Position numbers and translations under genes: made by a program. Below are positions 6,034 to 6,894 of a stretch of 6,894 bases of DNA, piece after piece. Source of the stretch: Bacillota bacterium. Its GTDB lineage: Bacteria > Bacillota > Clostridia > Lachnospirales > Lachnospiraceae. The stretch covers positions 1 to 6,894 of the forward strand of contig JAEZGY010000045.1 of NCBI GenBank assembly GCA_023416695.1. Reading direction: 5' to 3'. How positions within the stretch are numbered: the stretch's first letter is position 1; each line of letters opens with the position of its first letter. The notes below the pieces were generated by a model. The model had not been told where the DNA came from and searched no databases. It saw only the letters and a program-made list of their open reading frames with translations.

Positions 6034-6708
6034 ATGGACAAAAAGATAAAGGTTTTAGTGGCTGATGATTTCCCACTATTACGGGAAGATCTGAGTGAAG
6101 TATTAAATAAACAACCGGATATGGAAGTTGTAGGACAGGCTGCTAGTGGAAAAGAAATTATCGAATTAGCAAAAAATACAGCGTATGATTTAATTTTGAT
6201 GGATATCGAAATGGAACATATGAATGCTGGAATTATTGCCACGGAAAAAATCAGAGACGAAAATCCAGAGGCAAATGTCATTTTTTTAACTGCCCATGAG
6301 ACCAAAGATATGATTGTTACAGCCATGGGAGCCGGAGCATTAGATTATGTGGTCAAAGGCTGTAAAGAGGAAGAAATACTCTATCATATTCGATGTGCCA
6401 TGGAAGGACGTCCGGTTATGCAGAGAAATATTCATGAGACTCTTCTTCAGGAGTATTCTCGCTTACAGAAAAGCGAACGAAGTCTTTTGTTTTTTATCAA
6501 CAATATATCAAAATTAACAGTCACAGAACGTGAAATGATAAAGCTACTTTTACAAGGACGTAAGGTAACTGAGATTGCCACCATTCGCTGTGTCGAACTG
6601 AGTACAATAAAGACACAAATCAAAGGTCTTTTACGAAAATTTGGGTGTAGTAGAACGAAAGAAATTGTGCAAATTATCAGAGACCTAAACATAGAGCATT
6701 TATTTTAA
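6034..6708 (+). CDS. Response regulator, NarL/FixJ family (REC plus LuxR-type HTH)
   Basis: This 224-residue cytoplasmic transcription factor is the likely partner of the adjacent kinase. The receiver domain covers about residues 5-122. It has acidic pocket D11-D12, phosphoacceptor D57 in LILMDIEM, conserved T86 in FLTAH, and K108 in DYVVKG. All are present, so it should be phosphorylated normally. A linker of about 35 residues leads to a LuxR-type DNA-binding domain at about 161-215. That domain shows LTVTEREMIKLLLQG, then the scaffold and recognition helices EIATIRCVELSTIKTQIKGL, then LRKFGCSRTKEIV, matching the usual LT-x-x-E-x-E and T-V-K-x-x pattern. The ATG at 6034 is preceded by GAGAGGA (6016-6022), 11 bases away, which is rather far and may mean modest translation. 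It follows the kinase by 53 bp without a clear terminator, so the two form an operon. Targets are unknown. Confidence 0.92.
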   Translation: MDKKIKVLVADDFPLLREDLSEVLNKQPDMEVVGQAASGKEIIELAKNTAYDLILMDIEMEHMNAGIIATEKIRDENPEANVIFLTAHETKDMIVTAMGAGALDYVVKGCKEEEILYHIRCAMEGRPVMQRNIHETLLQEYSRLQKSERSLLFFINNISKLTVTEREMIKLLLQGRKVTEIATIRCVELSTIKTQIKGLLRKFGCSRTKEIVQIIRDLNIEHLF

Positions 6709-6737
6709 ATGAGGACTTCAAAATTTACCCATGTGAG

Positions 6738-6751
6738 GGAAAACGTTTGCG
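6738..6751 (+). promoter_or_regulatory. CcpA cre-like site and AAAAC repeats upstream of the phosphofructokinase gene
   Basis: GGAAAACGTTTGCG matches 12 of 14 positions of the Gram-positive catabolite-response consensus TGWAARCGYTWNCW. Its centre is about 52 bp before the predicted transcription start, a position compatible with activation. Two further AAAACAT copies follow (6753-6759 and 6763-6769), and CGTA (6750-6753) and TACG (6759-6762) form an inverted repeat. CcpA binding is inferred from the match only. Confidence 0.35.
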
Positions 6752-6781
6752 TAAAACATACGAAAACATTTGTAGCTTCTG

Positions 6782-6790
6782 TGCTATACT
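6782..6790 (+). promoter_or_regulatory. Extended -10 promoter of the phosphofructokinase gene
   Basis: TGCTATACT contains the extended -10 TG and a TATACT box (5 of 6) at 6785-6790, 36 bp before the ATG. No good -35 box exists at the expected spacing (GAAAAC at 6762-6767), which fits an extended -10 promoter or one that depends on an activator. Confidence 0.5.
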
Positions 6791-6826
6791 TTGGGAGAAA
6801 AGAGCAGATATAGAATGGAGGAAATT

Positions 6827-6894
6827 ATGGGAGAAAACATTCTAATAATACATGGTGGAGGGCCAACAGCTGTTATCAATGCATCTCTTTATGG
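6827..6894 (+). CDS. Phosphofructokinase, N-terminal fragment (PPi-type motif); 3' end outside the window
   Basis: The ATG at 6827 follows a GGAGGA site (6817-6822). Twenty-two codons are visible, reading MGENILIIHGGGP and then TAVINASLYG. Known: the G-G-G-P-T-A-V-I-N-A-S-L motif after a short beta strand is the nucleotide/pyrophosphate-binding start of the phosphofructokinase family, and the GGPTAVINASL form is typical of PPi-using or clostridial/spirochaete enzymes, as opposed to the GGDAPGMNAAIR form of classical ATP enzymes. It would phosphorylate fructose-6-phosphate, which is also the end product of the NagA/NagB route. ATP or PPi use cannot be settled from this fragment, because the deciding residues lie downstream. 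The frame is open to the window end. Confidence 0.8.
   Translation, partial: MGENILIIHGGGPTAVINASLY

Noticed and set aside
6003..6326. Minus-strand ORF of 107 codons antisense to the response regulator
   Set aside because: It is the complement of a well-conserved receiver domain, with no initiation signal or family resemblance.

Overview
The window looks like chromosomal DNA of a low-GC Gram-positive anaerobe, most likely a Clostridia/Lachnospiraceae-type Firmicute. The evidence is AT-rich coding sequence, strong AGGAGG-type ribosome binding sites, a lipoprotein-anchored solute-binding protein, a consensus SigA-type promoter, and the start of a phosphofructokinase whose GGGPTAVINASL motif resembles PPi-type enzymes. 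The genus is an inference. All seven genes lie on the + strand, and I see no mobile element, tRNA, rRNA or CRISPR array.

Bases 1-2270 hold a NitT/TauT-type (nitrate/sulfonate/taurine-like) ABC importer: the 3' end of the permease, the ATPase overlapping it by 25 bp, then a solute-binding lipoprotein after about 210 bp of non-coding DNA. That gap contains a 12-bp perfect palindrome, two adjacent hairpins, a small third hairpin and an AACGT repeat cluster, so the binding protein probably has its own control. The substrate cannot be read from the sequence. A 14-bp-stem hairpin follows the binding-protein gene.

Bases 2402-4387 hold a two-gene amino-sugar module: a NagB-family protein and NagA (N-acetylglucosamine-6-phosphate deacetylase), 12 bp apart. 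NagA has its metal and catalytic residues. The NagB-like protein does not: the Asp of the catalytic Asp-x-His motif is Asn, and the phosphate-binding positions differ. It may be a paralog with altered substrate or activity.

Bases 4377-6708 hold a two-component system: a histidine kinase with about seven membrane segments and a NarL/LuxR-type response regulator. They are read from a near-perfect SigA-type promoter whose -35 lies in the last codons of nagA, so they can be transcribed independently of nagBA. The signal and targets are unknown. Adjacent genes (the importer, nagBA, the phosphofructokinase) are reasonable but unproven candidates.

Bases 6709-6894 hold a spacer with a CcpA cre-like site, AAAAC-type repeats and an extended -10 promoter, then the first 22 codons of the phosphofructokinase. 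Overall the region is mostly familiar metabolism and signalling. The points most worth a second look are the divergent NagB-like enzyme, the structured importer spacer, and the kinase/regulator pairing.
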